A stretch of 64,000 nucleotides of DNA, from NCBI RefSeq assembly GCF_014648315.1, contig NZ_BMQW01000002.1, positions 62,001 through 126,000 of the forward strand, read 5' to 3'. Positions 9,589 through 21,448 of this stretch are shown here, piece after piece. The translations under genes and the position numbers were made by a program. The stretch is from Shewanella ulleungensis. GTDB lineage: Bacteria > Pseudomonadota > Gammaproteobacteria > Enterobacterales > Shewanellaceae. Every line of letters begins with the position of its first letter. Within the stretch, counting starts at the first letter, position 1. A model generated the notes under the pieces. It worked only from the letters and a program-made list of their open reading frames with translations. It ran no database searches and had not been told where the DNA came from.

Positions 9589-10802
9589 TGGTTAAGAATA
9601 TTATTGATTGGATTGATGCGCGCATCCCAATGACGGCAACTTATAACCGTCACGTGGGCCAATATGCGACACCAAAGAATTTCAACTTTTGGTATTTCTT
9701 TGGTTCATTAGCGCTATTAGTTTTAGTTAACCAGTTACTTACAGGTATTTGGTTAACCATGAATTACGTACCAACAGCAGAAGGTGCCTTTGCTTCTGTT
9801 GAATACATCATGCGTGATGTTGAGTATGGTTGGTTATTACGTTATATGCACTCAACGGGTGCCTCAGCGTTTTTCTTTGTTATCTATATGCACATGTTCC
9901 GTGGATTAATCTACGGTTCATATCAAAAACCAAGAGAGCTGTTATGGCTATTTGGTATGTTGATTTTCCTTGTGCTAATGGCCGAAGCATTCATGGGTTA
10001 CTTGTTACCTTGGGGACAGATGTCTTACTGGGGCGCACAGGTGATTATTTCTTTGTTTGGTGCTATCCCTATTATTGGTGATGACCTAACATTGTGGATC
10101 CGTGGTGACTACGTTATTTCAGGTGCAACCTTAAACCGTTTCTTCGCATTACACGTTATTGCGCTACCTCTTGTGTTAGTTGTATTAGTGTTCTTACACT
10201 TAATTGCACTACATGAAGTGGGTTCAAATAACCCTGATGGTGTTGAAATTAAAAAGAACAAAGATGAGAACGGATGGCCTGTTGATGCAATTCCATTCCA
10301 CCCTTATTACACCGTAAAAGATATTATGGGTGTAGCGGGCTTCTTAATTGTGTTCTGTTATGTGTTGTTCTTCATGCCAGAAGGCGGTGGATACTTCCTT
10401 GAAAAGCCAAACTTTGAAGCGGCTAACCCAATGAAGACACCAGAACATATCGCGCCAGTTTGGTACTTCACACCTTTCTATGCCATTTTACGTGCTATTC
10501 CTGATAAATTATTGGGTGTAATTGGTATGGGTCTGTCTATTGCAGTGTTATTTATTCTGCCATGGCTTGACCGTTGTAAAGTGAAGTCTGTTCGCTATCG
10601 CAGCATGATCCATAAGATCAACATTGCACAATTTACTGTGTCGTTCATTATTCTTGGTTATTTAGGTGTTGTTCCTGCTACTCCTGAGCTAACTATTGCG
10701 GCACGTATTTTCACTTTCACTTACTTTGGTTTCTTCGTAGCCCTATGGGTTTACAGTAAGAATGAGAAAACAAAAGAAGTACCAACGAGGGTGACACACT
10801 AA
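9588..10802 (+). CDS. petB: Ubiquinol-cytochrome c reductase, cytochrome b subunit
   Basis: Integral membrane cytochrome b carrying two b-type haems. Eight or so hydrophobic helices are visible. The paired haem-ligand histidines lie in the HSTGASAFF...HMFRG helix and in the HVIALPLV...HLIALHE helix. The quinol-site PEWY-type motif reads PVWYFTPFYAILR (around residue 288). Length is 404. It overlaps petA by 1 nt and its stop overlaps the petC start, so the three genes form one translationally coupled operon. Confidence 0.97.
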   Translation: MVKNIIDWIDARIPMTATYNRHVGQYATPKNFNFWYFFGSLALLVLVNQLLTGIWLTMNYVPTAEGAFASVEYIMRDVEYGWLLRYMHSTGASAFFFVIYMHMFRGLIYGSYQKPRELLWLFGMLIFLVLMAEAFMGYLLPWGQMSYWGAQVIISLFGAIPIIGDDLTLWIRGDYVISGATLNRFFALHVIALPLVLVVLVFLHLIALHEVGSNNPDGVEIKKNKDENGWPVDAIPFHPYYTVKDIMGVAGFLIVFCYVLFFMPEGGGYFLEKPNFEAANPMKTPEHIAPVWYFTPFYAILRAIPDKLLGVIGMGLSIAVLFILPWLDRCKVKSVRYRSMIHKINIAQFTVSFIILGYLGVVPATPELTIAARIFTFTYFGFFVALWVYSKNEKTKEVPTRVTH

Positions 10803-11500
10803 TGAAAAAGTTATTAATTGCATTAGTTACTTTGTTGCCATCTTTGGCGATGGCAGCAAGTGGGCATAATGTTCACTTAGAAAGCGCTAACGTTGACTTA
10901 CATGACAAAGAGTCATTAGAACGTGGTTTGGGTTTATTCCAACAATATTGTTCAGGTTGTCATAGCACTCAATACCAACGTTACGAGCGTGTTGCTACGG
11001 ATTTAGGTATTTCTACCGATGATATGCGTAGCAAGTACATTCTTAATGATGCAAAAATTGGCGATTTAATGGAAAATTCAATTCCTACTGCCGATGCTGC
11101 TAAATGGTTTGGCGCTGCGCCTCCAGATTTAACATTGGTTGCTCGTGTGCGTGGTGAAGATTGGGTATATTCTTACCTTAAAGGTTTTTATGCTGATGAG
11201 ACTCGTCCATTTGGTGTAAACAACACAGTTTTCCCATTAGTGGGTATGCCTCATGTATTACAAGACTTACAAGGTCTTGCAGTAAAACAAGAAGATGGCA
11301 CATTTGTTACCACAGGTGGCAAAATGACAGCGGAAGAGTATGACCAAGCGGTCCGTGATATTACGGGTTTCTTAGTTTACTCAGCTGAACCTGTACAGTT
11401 AGAGCGTAAAGCTTTAGGTATGTGGGTGCTTGGATTCTTGTTTATTTTCTTCATCATTGCGTATTTGTTGAAGAAAGAGTACTGGAAAGATGTACACTAG
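10802..11500 (+). CDS. petC: Ubiquinol-cytochrome c reductase, cytochrome c1
   Basis: Membrane-anchored c-type cytochrome that takes electrons from the Rieske centre. It has a Sec signal peptide (1 to about 18, cleavage after AMA), the haem-binding motif CSGCH (about 50-54) and a C-terminal transmembrane helix (about 204-222) ending in KKEYWKD. Length is 232. It is the last gene of petABC and is followed by a terminator. Confidence 0.96.
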   Translation: MKKLLIALVTLLPSLAMAASGHNVHLESANVDLHDKESLERGLGLFQQYCSGCHSTQYQRYERVATDLGISTDDMRSKYILNDAKIGDLMENSIPTADAAKWFGAAPPDLTLVARVRGEDWVYSYLKGFYADETRPFGVNNTVFPLVGMPHVLQDLQGLAVKQEDGTFVTTGGKMTAEEYDQAVRDITGFLVYSAEPVQLERKALGMWVLGFLFIFFIIAYLLKKEYWKDVH

Positions 11501-11540
11501 CTAGCAATAACGGTTATTATACATAATCCGCATATTGTAA

Positions 11541-11578
11541 ACGGGGGGCTTAGCCCCTCGTTTGTTTTGTTTTTTTTA
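11541..11578 (+). terminator. Rho-independent terminator after petC
   Basis: A GC-rich hairpin (GGGGC-TTA-GCCCC core, about 11543-11557) extended by flanking bases and followed by a long T-rich tract. It separates petABC from sspA. Confidence 0.85.
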
Positions 11579-11595
11579 GATTCTGGAGGGTATCA

Positions 11596-12225
11596 ATGGC
11601 TGTTGCTGCCAACAAGCGCTCTATCATGACACTTTTTTCTGGTGCCGATGATTTATATAGTCACCAAGTACGTATCGTATTGGCTGAAAAAGGGGTTACC
11701 GTTGATGTTTTGCAGGTAGACCCAAGTGAAATGCCTGAAGATTTACTTGAAGTCAATCCATACAATTCAGTACCGACCTTAGTTGATCGCGAATTAGTAT
11801 TGTATGAATCTCGTATTATTATGGAATATTTGGATGAGCGTTTCCCGCATCCTCCATTGATGCCTGTTTATCCTGTTTCTCGCGGTCAAAGCCGTTTGAT
11901 GATGCACAGAATCGACACTGACTGGTATGCGCTTGTTGAGCGTATCCGTAAAGGTGAAAAGGCTGATGCAGCACGCAAAGAATTAACCGAAAGCTTAGTT
12001 GCTTTAGCACCTGTATTTGCTGAAATGCCATATTTCATGAGCGAAGAGTTTGGTTTATCTGATTGCTACTTAGGCCCATTATTATGGCGCTTACCAGTAT
12101 TAGGGATTAACCTAGACCCTCGTACAGCAAAAGAGATCAATGCTTATATGACTCGTATTTTTGAACGCGAATCATTTAAAGCTTCGTTAACTGAGGCTGA
12201 GCGCGAAATGCGCATGGGCATGTAA
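11596..12225 (+). CDS. sspA: Stringent starvation protein A
   Basis: SspA is a GST-fold protein that binds RNA polymerase and affects transcription under starvation and acid stress. Residues 1-30 (MAVAANKRSIMTLFSG...) and the YESRIIMEYLDERFPHPPLMP block match E. coli SspA almost exactly. It has an N-terminal thioredoxin-like GST domain (about 9-85) and a helical C-terminal domain. Length 209. GGAGG lies upstream. The stop overlaps the sspB start by 1 nt. Confidence 0.96.
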   Translation: MAVAANKRSIMTLFSGADDLYSHQVRIVLAEKGVTVDVLQVDPSEMPEDLLEVNPYNSVPTLVDRELVLYESRIIMEYLDERFPHPPLMPVYPVSRGQSRLMMHRIDTDWYALVERIRKGEKADAARKELTESLVALAPVFAEMPYFMSEEFGLSDCYLGPLLWRLPVLGINLDPRTAKEINAYMTRIFERESFKASLTEAEREMRMGM

Positions 12226-12695
12226 TGAAACCAATAACACCTAATCGTCCGTATTTATTGCGAGCTTATTATGAATGGTTGATGGATAACCATTTAACGC
12301 CGCATGTAGTCGTGGACGCTTTTGTTAAAGGTACTCAAGTTCCGCAGCAATTTGTTAAAGACGGTCAAATCGTGTTAAACATTGCAACTGGAGCTGTGGC
12401 TAATCTTCATATGACTAATGATGCAGTAGAGTTTAATGCTCGTTTTGGTGGTGTTCCACAAAATGTGTTTTTACCTATGGCCTCTATCGTAGCCATTTAT
12501 GCCCGTGAAAACGGTGCTGGTACGGTGTTTGATATGGAAGATGCTTACATGATTGAAGATGAACATGATGAACTTTCATCAGTACCATCATCTGTTAAGT
12601 CAGCTGAAGAGCCAACAACCACGCCTAAAACGACTAAGTCGAGCAGTTCAGACGATAAAGCGAAACGCAGAAGTCACCTAACCGTGGTTAAGTAA
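12225..12695 (+). CDS. sspB: ClpXP protease specificity-enhancing factor SspB
   Basis: SspB is the adaptor that brings ssrA-tagged proteins to ClpXP. The folded domain (about 1-112) contains the peptide-binding segment with VVLNIATGAV-like and FNARFGG motifs. A long flexible S/T/K-rich linker follows, and the C-terminal RSHLTVVK tail is the ClpX-binding peptide. Length is 156. It overlaps sspA by 1 nt and ends just before a terminator. Confidence 0.96.
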   Translation: MKPITPNRPYLLRAYYEWLMDNHLTPHVVVDAFVKGTQVPQQFVKDGQIVLNIATGAVANLHMTNDAVEFNARFGGVPQNVFLPMASIVAIYARENGAGTVFDMEDAYMIEDEHDELSSVPSSVKSAEEPTTTPKTTKSSSSDDKAKRRSHLTVVK

Positions 12696-12713
12696 TTGAC
12701 CATGTTAGGACAT

Positions 12714-12741
12714 AAAACCAGTCGCAAGACTGGTTTTTTTT
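12714..12741 (+). terminator. Rho-independent terminator after sspB
   Basis: Perfect stem AAAACCAGTC/GACTGGTTTT with a GCAA tetraloop, followed by T-run. Confidence 0.92.
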
Positions 12742-12769
12742 AAACTAAAAAAAGTGACGAGAATCAATA

Positions 12770-13339
12770 ATGTTATTGATGATTGATAATTATGATTCAT
12801 TTACGTTTAACCTTGTTCAGTATTTTCAAACACTTGAACAAGCGATTATTGTTAAACGCAATGATGAAATTACTCTTGAACAAATTGAAACATTAGCGCC
12901 TAGCCATTTAGTTATTTCACCTGGCCCTTGCACCCCAAACGAAGCAGGGATATCACTTGCTGCAATTGCCCATTTTGCTGGAAAAATACCCATTCTAGGT
13001 GTGTGCTTAGGCCATCAAGCTATTGCACAAGTCTTTGGTGCTAATGTGATAAGGGCTAAGCGTGTTATGCATGGTAAAACCAGTTTAATACAGCACAATC
13101 AACAAGGCTTATTTTCCGAGCTTGCACTGCCTCTTCAAGTTACGCGTTACCACTCACTGCTCATTGACAGCATTCCCAAGGATTTCGAACTTGATGCTTG
13201 GTACGATGATCCGATCCACGGGCGTGAAATTATGGCCATGAGTAATCAGGCGCTAGGGATATACAGCGTACAGTTTCATCCTGAATCGATTTTAACCCAG
13301 CAAGGGCACGAGTTACTGGCTAATTTTTTACGTGTATAA
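12770..13339 (+). CDS. pabA: Aminodeoxychorismate/anthranilate synthase glutamine amidotransferase subunit
   Basis: A class I glutamine amidotransferase giving ammonia to PabB for 4-aminobenzoate (folate) synthesis; such subunits can also serve anthranilate synthase. The oxyanion motif [11 protein letters not shown], the nucleophile Cys in GVCLGHQA (about 80) and the catalytic His-Glu in FHPESIL are present. Length is 189. It is closer to E. coli PabA than to TrpG ([16 protein letters not shown]). It stands near argD, as is common in this lineage. Confidence 0.9.
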   Translation: MLLMIDNYDSFTFNLVQYFQTLEQAIIVKRNDEITLEQIETLAPSHLVISPGPCTPNEAGISLAAIAHFAGKIPILGVCLGHQAIAQVFGANVIRAKRVMHGKTSLIQHNQQGLFSELALPLQVTRYHSLLIDSIPKDFELDAWYDDPIHGREIMAMSNQALGIYSVQFHPESILTQQGHELLANFLRV

Positions 13340-13482
13340 TCTATAGTTATACTGATTAATATATATATTAAGTCATTGATATATTATGCGTATTTTATGT
13401 TACAACTTCAGTTATTCACCCTCGGTTAATCTTACGTATAATATGCTATAAATAGCGCTTAAAAATAATAAAAGGGATGAAC

Positions 13483-15966
13483 ATGAACAGCTTTCTGCGA
13501 CATTTTGCCATTAGTGCCGTTTCATTAGCCATGATGGGCGGCTGTGCAGCCACTGTCGACTCAACATCAGTGACAACAACTGCGATACCTGAACAAATTA
13601 CCGTTGCGTTAGCGACACCTCCTAAAGCGGAACAAGCTCTAACACTCAAGCAAATCATGGCTAATCCAGATTGGATGGGGATTTTGGCTCAGGGTGCATA
13701 TTGGAGTGACGACAGTCAGTCAGTGTATTTTAGTCGTCAAGCTCACCAGTCGCCTGTTCGTGATTATTATCAACAAAGTATTACAGCAACAACTGCTAAT
13801 CAGCTTGAGCTTTCTCAGTTGCATTTAGCTGATCAGCGTAATGGCGTTATGAATTTAGCTCAATCTCAAAAGGCGTATATTTACCAAGGGAATGTTTTTG
13901 TCAAAAACCTTCAAAATGGCAATATTAGTCAAATTACTCGTCAAAATGATGCGATAAATGGCGTGCGCTTTTTAAATAATGGCGATCTTGCATACTGGCA
14001 AGGCAACAATATTTTTCGCCTGCATCAAGCCACTGGTATGGTTGAGCAAATTGCGGCGATTCAAATGGCTAATGAGCCAACAAGTACGCCAGAGCCAAGT
14101 AGTTATATTGCCAAGCAACAACATCGTTTAATGGGTTATGTGGCACTGCAACATAACAATGACAAAGCTCGTGAAGATTATCGTGAGTCACTAGCTAAAG
14201 CTGATCCAACATTTTCAGCCCAACCATGGTATTTAGGTGACTCAGAAACTGTCTCAGAAATGAGCTTATCGCCTGACGGCCGTTATGTGATACTGGCACT
14301 AACGGACAAAAATTATACTTGGCGAGCAGAACACGACATTATGCCTAATTATTTAGGTAAAGACGGTTATGTTGATGCAGTTCCTGCGCGAGCCCGTGTT
14401 GCTGAAGATGCTTTTCCTGGCCAACGTCTAGTGTTACTTGATCTTGTTGAACGCACTAAAAAAGATATTACTATTGAAGGGTTAACTGGGTTTGATGAAG
14501 ACGTATTAGCCAGTGTTAAAGCCGAAAACGCTAAAGCCCAAGGCAAGAGTTATAAAAGTGTCAAAGCCCCACGCTTAATCCAGTTGATGCAAGACTGGGA
14601 GTGGAGCCAAAGCGCGATGCAGTGGCGTGAAATTGACAACCAGTTGATAGTGATGGTTGAAGCTGTTGATAACAAAGATCGCTGGATAGCGCGTGTAGAC
14701 CTGCAAAAGGGAAAGTTCGTTACTGAACATCGTTTACACGACGATGCGTGGGTTAATTATAACTATAATCAATTTGGTTGGATAACCGGGACTGACACTA
14801 TTTACTATTTGTCTGAGGAGTCAGGTTTTTCTCATTTATATACCAAGTCACCAGCAGGTAATGTTACTGCATTAACAAGCGGTAAATATGTGGTTGATAA
14901 TGTGACCTTATCTCCAGATGGTAAGCACATTTATTATCGTGCTAACAAAGATCATCCTGGGAGCTACAATGTTTATCGAGTAGAGGTTGCTACAGGTAAA
15001 AATGAGCAACTAACCCAATGGTTTGGCACTTTAGATTACAGCTTAAGCCCAGACGGTAACACATTATTATTAACAGCATCAGCGGCAACCAGCCCAGATG
15101 AGCTATTTATTCAACCTATTGGCGGTGAACTTAAACCGTTGACTCACTATACCAGCGACACTTTTAAAGAATATCCTTGGCAAATGCCACAGGTTGTTGC
15201 AGTACCATCAAGCCATGGTGCAGGCCAAGTTTACGCTCGAGTGTATTTGCCACAAGGTTATGATGTTAAGCAAGCTGATAAATATCCCGCAGTCGTGTTT
15301 AACCATGGAGCAGGTTATTTACAAAATGCGCATTATGGATTTTCTGGCTACTTTCGTGAGTTTATGTTCCATAACTTATTAACTCAGCAAGGTTATGTAG
15401 TGATGGATATGGATTATCGAGGTTCAAAAGGCTATGGTCGTGATTGGCGTACTGCGGTATATCGCAATATGGGCCATCCAGAAGTTGAAGATTTAAAAGA
15501 TGGTGTTGCTTGGCTAGCGAGTAACGCTAATGTAGATGCAAAACGCGTAGGCACTTACGGTGGGTCTTACGGTGGTTTCTTAACCTTTATGGCCTTATTT
15601 AATGAACCCGAGTTATTCCAAGCAGGCGCTGCATTACGCCCTGTAAGCGATTGGGCTCATTATAATGCACCATATACGGCTAATATTTTAAATACGCCTG
15701 ACATCGATCCTATTGCTTATGAGCGTAGCTCTCCAATAGAACATGCTCATGGGTTACAAAAACCATTGCTGATTATGAGTGGCGTATTAGATGACAATGT
15801 ATTTTTCCAAGACAGCGTTAGAATGGTTCAGCGCTTAATTGAATTAGAAAAACCGATGTTTGAAACCGCTATTTATCCCGTTGAGCCGCACGGTTTTGTG
15901 CAACCATCAAGCTGGTTAGATGAATACCGTCGTATTTATAAATTATTTGAGCAAGAGCTAAAATAG
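13483..15966 (+). CDS. Secreted S9-family (prolyl oligopeptidase/DPP IV-like) peptidase, lipoprotein
   Basis: A serine peptidase of clan SC, S9 type. After a lipoprotein signal (lipobox-like MMGGC near residue 22) there is an N-terminal beta-propeller region (about 60-560, with repeated LSPDG motifs) and a C-terminal alpha/beta hydrolase domain. The nucleophile is in GTYGGSYGGF, the acid probably in SGVLDDNV, and the His in VEPHGF. About 827 residues, in range for DPP IV-like enzymes. The ATG at 13483 is preferred to that at 13477, because AAAGGG (13471-13476) abuts the first but is well spaced for the second. The substrate is not known. Confidence 0.88.
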   Translation: MNSFLRHFAISAVSLAMMGGCAATVDSTSVTTTAIPEQITVALATPPKAEQALTLKQIMANPDWMGILAQGAYWSDDSQSVYFSRQAHQSPVRDYYQQSITATTANQLELSQLHLADQRNGVMNLAQSQKAYIYQGNVFVKNLQNGNISQITRQNDAINGVRFLNNGDLAYWQGNNIFRLHQATGMVEQIAAIQMANEPTSTPEPSSYIAKQQHRLMGYVALQHNNDKAREDYRESLAKADPTFSAQPWYLGDSETVSEMSLSPDGRYVILALTDKNYTWRAEHDIMPNYLGKDGYVDAVPARARVAEDAFPGQRLVLLDLVERTKKDITIEGLTGFDEDVLASVKAENAKAQGKSYKSVKAPRLIQLMQDWEWSQSAMQWREIDNQLIVMVEAVDNKDRWIARVDLQKGKFVTEHRLHDDAWVNYNYNQFGWITGTDTIYYLSEESGFSHLYTKSPAGNVTALTSGKYVVDNVTLSPDGKHIYYRANKDHPGSYNVYRVEVATGKNEQLTQWFGTLDYSLSPDGNTLLLTASAATSPDELFIQPIGGELKPLTHYTSDTFKEYPWQMPQVVAVPSSHGAGQVYARVYLPQGYDVKQADKYPAVVFNHGAGYLQNAHYGFSGYFREFMFHNLLTQQGYVVMDMDYRGSKGYGRDWRTAVYRNMGHPEVEDLKDGVAWLASNANVDAKRVGTYGGSYGGFLTFMALFNEPELFQAGAALRPVSDWAHYNAPYTANILNTPDIDPIAYERSSPIEHAHGLQKPLLIMSGVLDDNVFFQDSVRMVQRLIELEKPMFETAIYPVEPHGFVQPSSWLDEYRRIYKLFEQELK

Positions 15967-16068
15967 CTACTGAGTTCCAAATTAATAAATAAAATCGTAT
16001 GAAGGCTTTCTTTGGAGAGCCTTAATTTTTATGATTACTCCTAACATCATAATTAAGGGCAGTGTTGA

Positions 16069-17211
16069 GTGGCAATATCAGTCGCGGGTGGTGTAAGACC
16101 CGGAAAAGTCATTGAAATAGAACGTCGACTCTACAATCAGCTTATTGTGGGTAAACAACCTGTTGGTTCAATGCTAGATGAACTTAATAGCGAAATAGAA
16201 GAAAGCGCCAATAAACTTGATATAGAACGCAAAGCGTTAAAACTGCGTATAGAAAAACAAGTGCAAGAGCGTCATATATACCTCGAAGTTTCAAGTCACT
16301 TAACCCATACGGTCAATAATGCTGTTGAACATCAAATGCTCAACCCCCTGTCTATTATTGAGTCAGCAGGGATTACCGAAAGTCAAATTTTGTTATTAGA
16401 TTTACTGTTAAGCCCTGATCTGAATTTAAATCGTCTGCGACCAATTATTGAAGACAATAGCTGGCTATGCCGCGATTTAATCAATTTGATCAACAGTCCG
16501 GCCTCGCGTCACCGACGTCCAAAAAATTCAGATGTACAAGTGACAGATATCAAATTGGTGTTAAATTATATTGGCTTAGAAAACCTTCGGTTATTGATCC
16601 CATATTTTTGTTTACGTAACTGGTTACCGGCAGGTAATGCTAATTTATTGTGGATAACTCGTAAGTTATGGCGTTATAGCATCATGAGCGCAATAGCTGC
16701 GCAAGCCTTAGCTGAGTTACATAATAAAGAGCCGAGCCTGACTTATACTTGTGCGCTAATGTATCAATTTGCGACCTCAATTATTTTGAACCAAAGTGGC
16801 CAGATTTTCGATAAAACGTGGGGAACTTGGCTACGAGAGGCAAGTCAAAGTCGAGATAAGCAAGTCTATGATGCGATTATGGCAACCGACTTTCCGGCTG
16901 AATCTATATTTGAACAGGTGATGTTGCATGGGCATAAGTTGAATTGGCAGTTGCTTAATTTACTGAAATTTGAAGATTCAGCAATGACTCGAATATTGAA
17001 AGAGCTTGACCATGATTATCATTTTTCTGAGTTATCTGCTGACGCGGCAATCGTCGCCAAAGCAAGTTGTTATGCCAAAGTGCTATTATTAGAAGAGCAA
17101 CAGCTAATTGACCCGCAAGAAAAACGAATCATGTTTGATTATTACGAGTTTTCGGCTCAAGAATTATTACGTCTCAAAGCGCAAAATTTTCGTAAGCTTG
17201 ATTTACTTTAA
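16069..17211 (+). CDS. HDOD domain protein
   Basis: A 380-residue protein with a charged, likely coiled-coil N-terminus (about 20-75) and an HDOD domain (about 95-290), a non-catalytic HD-related fold found in bacterial signalling proteins. The hydrophobic LLLDLLLSPDLNLNRL and DLINLINSPA segments are typical of HDOD. No GGDEF, EAL or kinase domain is fused. The GTG start at 16069 follows a weak AAGGGC site. The molecular role is unknown. Confidence 0.75.
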   Translation: MAISVAGGVRPGKVIEIERRLYNQLIVGKQPVGSMLDELNSEIEESANKLDIERKALKLRIEKQVQERHIYLEVSSHLTHTVNNAVEHQMLNPLSIIESAGITESQILLLDLLLSPDLNLNRLRPIIEDNSWLCRDLINLINSPASRHRRPKNSDVQVTDIKLVLNYIGLENLRLLIPYFCLRNWLPAGNANLLWITRKLWRYSIMSAIAAQALAELHNKEPSLTYTCALMYQFATSIILNQSGQIFDKTWGTWLREASQSRDKQVYDAIMATDFPAESIFEQVMLHGHKLNWQLLNLLKFEDSAMTRILKELDHDYHFSELSADAAIVAKASCYAKVLLLEEQQLIDPQEKRIMFDYYEFSAQELLRLKAQNFRKLDLL

Positions 17212-17245
17212 GCGTGGTAAAAGCTCATTATTACGAAATGTTAAA

Positions 17246-17284
17246 TTTGTGTAGTTATTCACTTTCGGTGAATAGCTACACAAA
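17246..17284. repeat. 17-bp-arm inverted repeat (stem-loop)
   Basis: Arms 17246-17262 and 17268-17284 pair over 17 bp with one T/C difference (a G-U pair in RNA) around a TTTCG loop. No T-run follows directly; the nearest is about 15 nt further on. It may end HDOD transcription with help from that T-run, or act as an RNA processing or protection structure. Confidence 0.7.
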
Positions 17285-17413
17285 ATGCAGTGAAATAACT
17301 TTTTTTATGACTATTTATGCTCGCTAGCCCCCCGATAAACGCTTTATTTAGTCATATTTTTCAATCTTTATGCAGAATAGACTTCCCTCCTGCTGAAGTT
17401 AATTGTACAGAAC

Positions 17414-17429
17414 TGGTATTTTGATCACA
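17414..17429 (+). promoter_or_regulatory. Possible CRP-like site upstream of argD
   Basis: TGGTA-N6-TCACA matches the TGTGA-N6-TCACA core at 8 of 10 positions and lies about 120 nt before the argD ATG. CRP control of arginine catabolism would be plausible, but this is only a pattern match. Confidence 0.3.
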
Positions 17430-17541
17430 TTTTCGCTAATAATGTCCCATAAATAACACAAGCTTCCGCCAATGCACTTACAGAATATAAAGCAAACAGC
17501 GGAAACAGCGGCTTTCAAGCTGCTTACAACCTGAAGGATGA

Positions 17542-18765
<1,224 letters not shown>

Positions 18766-18823
18766 TGAACAACTGAGTGTGAGGCTGGCTTGCACTCTGG
18801 TTGTTTGGGTTCGCCATAAGGGT

Positions 18824-18858
18824 TTGCTGCGTTGGTGGGTACACTATCAGCGCAGCAA
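18824..18858. repeat. Stem-loop between argD and astA
   Basis: Perfect 8-bp arms TTGCTGCG and CGCAGCAA around a 19-nt loop, inside the 119-bp argD-astA gap. No T-run follows, so it does not look like a full terminator. It could stabilise or process the argD-ast transcript. Confidence 0.5.
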
Positions 18859-18884
18859 GCTAGTGGCGCAATGAGGAGATTAAG

Positions 18885-19904
18885 ATGTTAATCATACGTC
18901 CTATCCGTGCTAGTGATTACGATGCACTTTATAGTATCGCAGTTGAGTCAGGCCACGGTTTCACATCTTTACCAGTAAACGAAGAGTTACTGCGTTCAAA
19001 GATCGCTAGGGCAGAAGCATCTTTTACTAAGCAAATTGATAAGCCTTTTGATGAAGGCTACTTAATGGTGCTTGAAGACACCAAAACCAATGAAGTTGTT
19101 GGTACTTGTGGTGTTGAAGCTGCCGTCGGCATGCAAGATGCTTTTTATCATTATCGCTTAGGCACTGAGGTTTACCATTCTCAGCAGATTTCTGTGCGTA
19201 ATGAAGTTGAAACCCTCACTTTATGTCATGACTATACTGGTGCTGCAGAAGTCTGCACTCTGTTTTTAAAAGACGCATACCGTAAAGGCAATAATGGTCG
19301 CATGTTGTCACGTTCGCGTTTTCTATTATTGGCTCAGCATCCACAGCGCTTTGGCGAAACTGTCATTGCTGAAATGCGCGGCGTGAGTGATGACCATGGT
19401 GATTCGCCGTTTTATGAATGGCTACAACATCATTTTCTAGGCATCGATTTTGTTGAAGCAGACTATTTGTCTGGTTTAGGCAAAAAAGCGTTTATGGCTG
19501 AAATGATGCCCCGCAACCCTGTATATGTTTGCATGCTGCCTAAAAAGGCGCAAAAAGTGATTGGTGAGGTTCATAAAAATACCAAGCCAGCCCTGCGTTT
19601 ATTACAAGCCGAAGGCTTTAAATTCCGTAATTACGTCGATATTTTTGATGGTGGTCCAACCGTAGAGTGTGCTCTGAGCGAAATCCGTTCGGTTAAAAAA
19701 AGCCGCTTACTCACGGTATCGATTGGCAAAATGCCTCACGCAGATCATCATTTTATTATTTCCAACACGTCGCTGGCTGATTATCGTGCATCAGCTGCCA
19801 AACTGTTGGTCTCTGATGAACACGACGATGTTGTTCTTAGCCCTGAAATAGCAGCCGGTTTACTGGTTAGCGATGGCGAGCAAATTCGTGTTTTAGCAAT
19901 GTAG
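18885..19904 (+). CDS. astA: Arginine N-succinyltransferase
   Basis: First step of the ammonia-producing arginine catabolic pathway: succinyl-CoA plus L-arginine gives N2-succinylarginine. Family hallmarks include the N-terminal IIRPIRASDYDALYSIA, the FPENPVYV-like RNPVYVCMLP region and the GAEVxTL-like GAAEVCTLFL segment. Length is 339. GAGGAG lies 8 nt before the ATG. It is 9 nt upstream of astD, so they are cotranscribed. Confidence 0.95.
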   Translation: MLIIRPIRASDYDALYSIAVESGHGFTSLPVNEELLRSKIARAEASFTKQIDKPFDEGYLMVLEDTKTNEVVGTCGVEAAVGMQDAFYHYRLGTEVYHSQQISVRNEVETLTLCHDYTGAAEVCTLFLKDAYRKGNNGRMLSRSRFLLLAQHPQRFGETVIAEMRGVSDDHGDSPFYEWLQHHFLGIDFVEADYLSGLGKKAFMAEMMPRNPVYVCMLPKKAQKVIGEVHKNTKPALRLLQAEGFKFRNYVDIFDGGPTVECALSEIRSVKKSRLLTVSIGKMPHADHHFIISNTSLADYRASAAKLLVSDEHDDVVLSPEIAAGLLVSDGEQIRVLAM

Positions 19905-19910
19905 GAGTAA

Positions 19911-21374
<1,464 letters not shown>

Positions 21375-21448
21375 ATTGATAAGTCCATCGCATGATTCGG
21401 TGCTGGTGATGTTTATGATATCACCAGCCTTATTATAAGGATTTAACC

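Noticed and set aside
17246..17284. ArgR box near argD
   Set aside because: The repeat has the order ATTCA...TGAAT, the reverse of an ARG box (TGAAT...ATTCA), and its long arms suggest an RNA stem.
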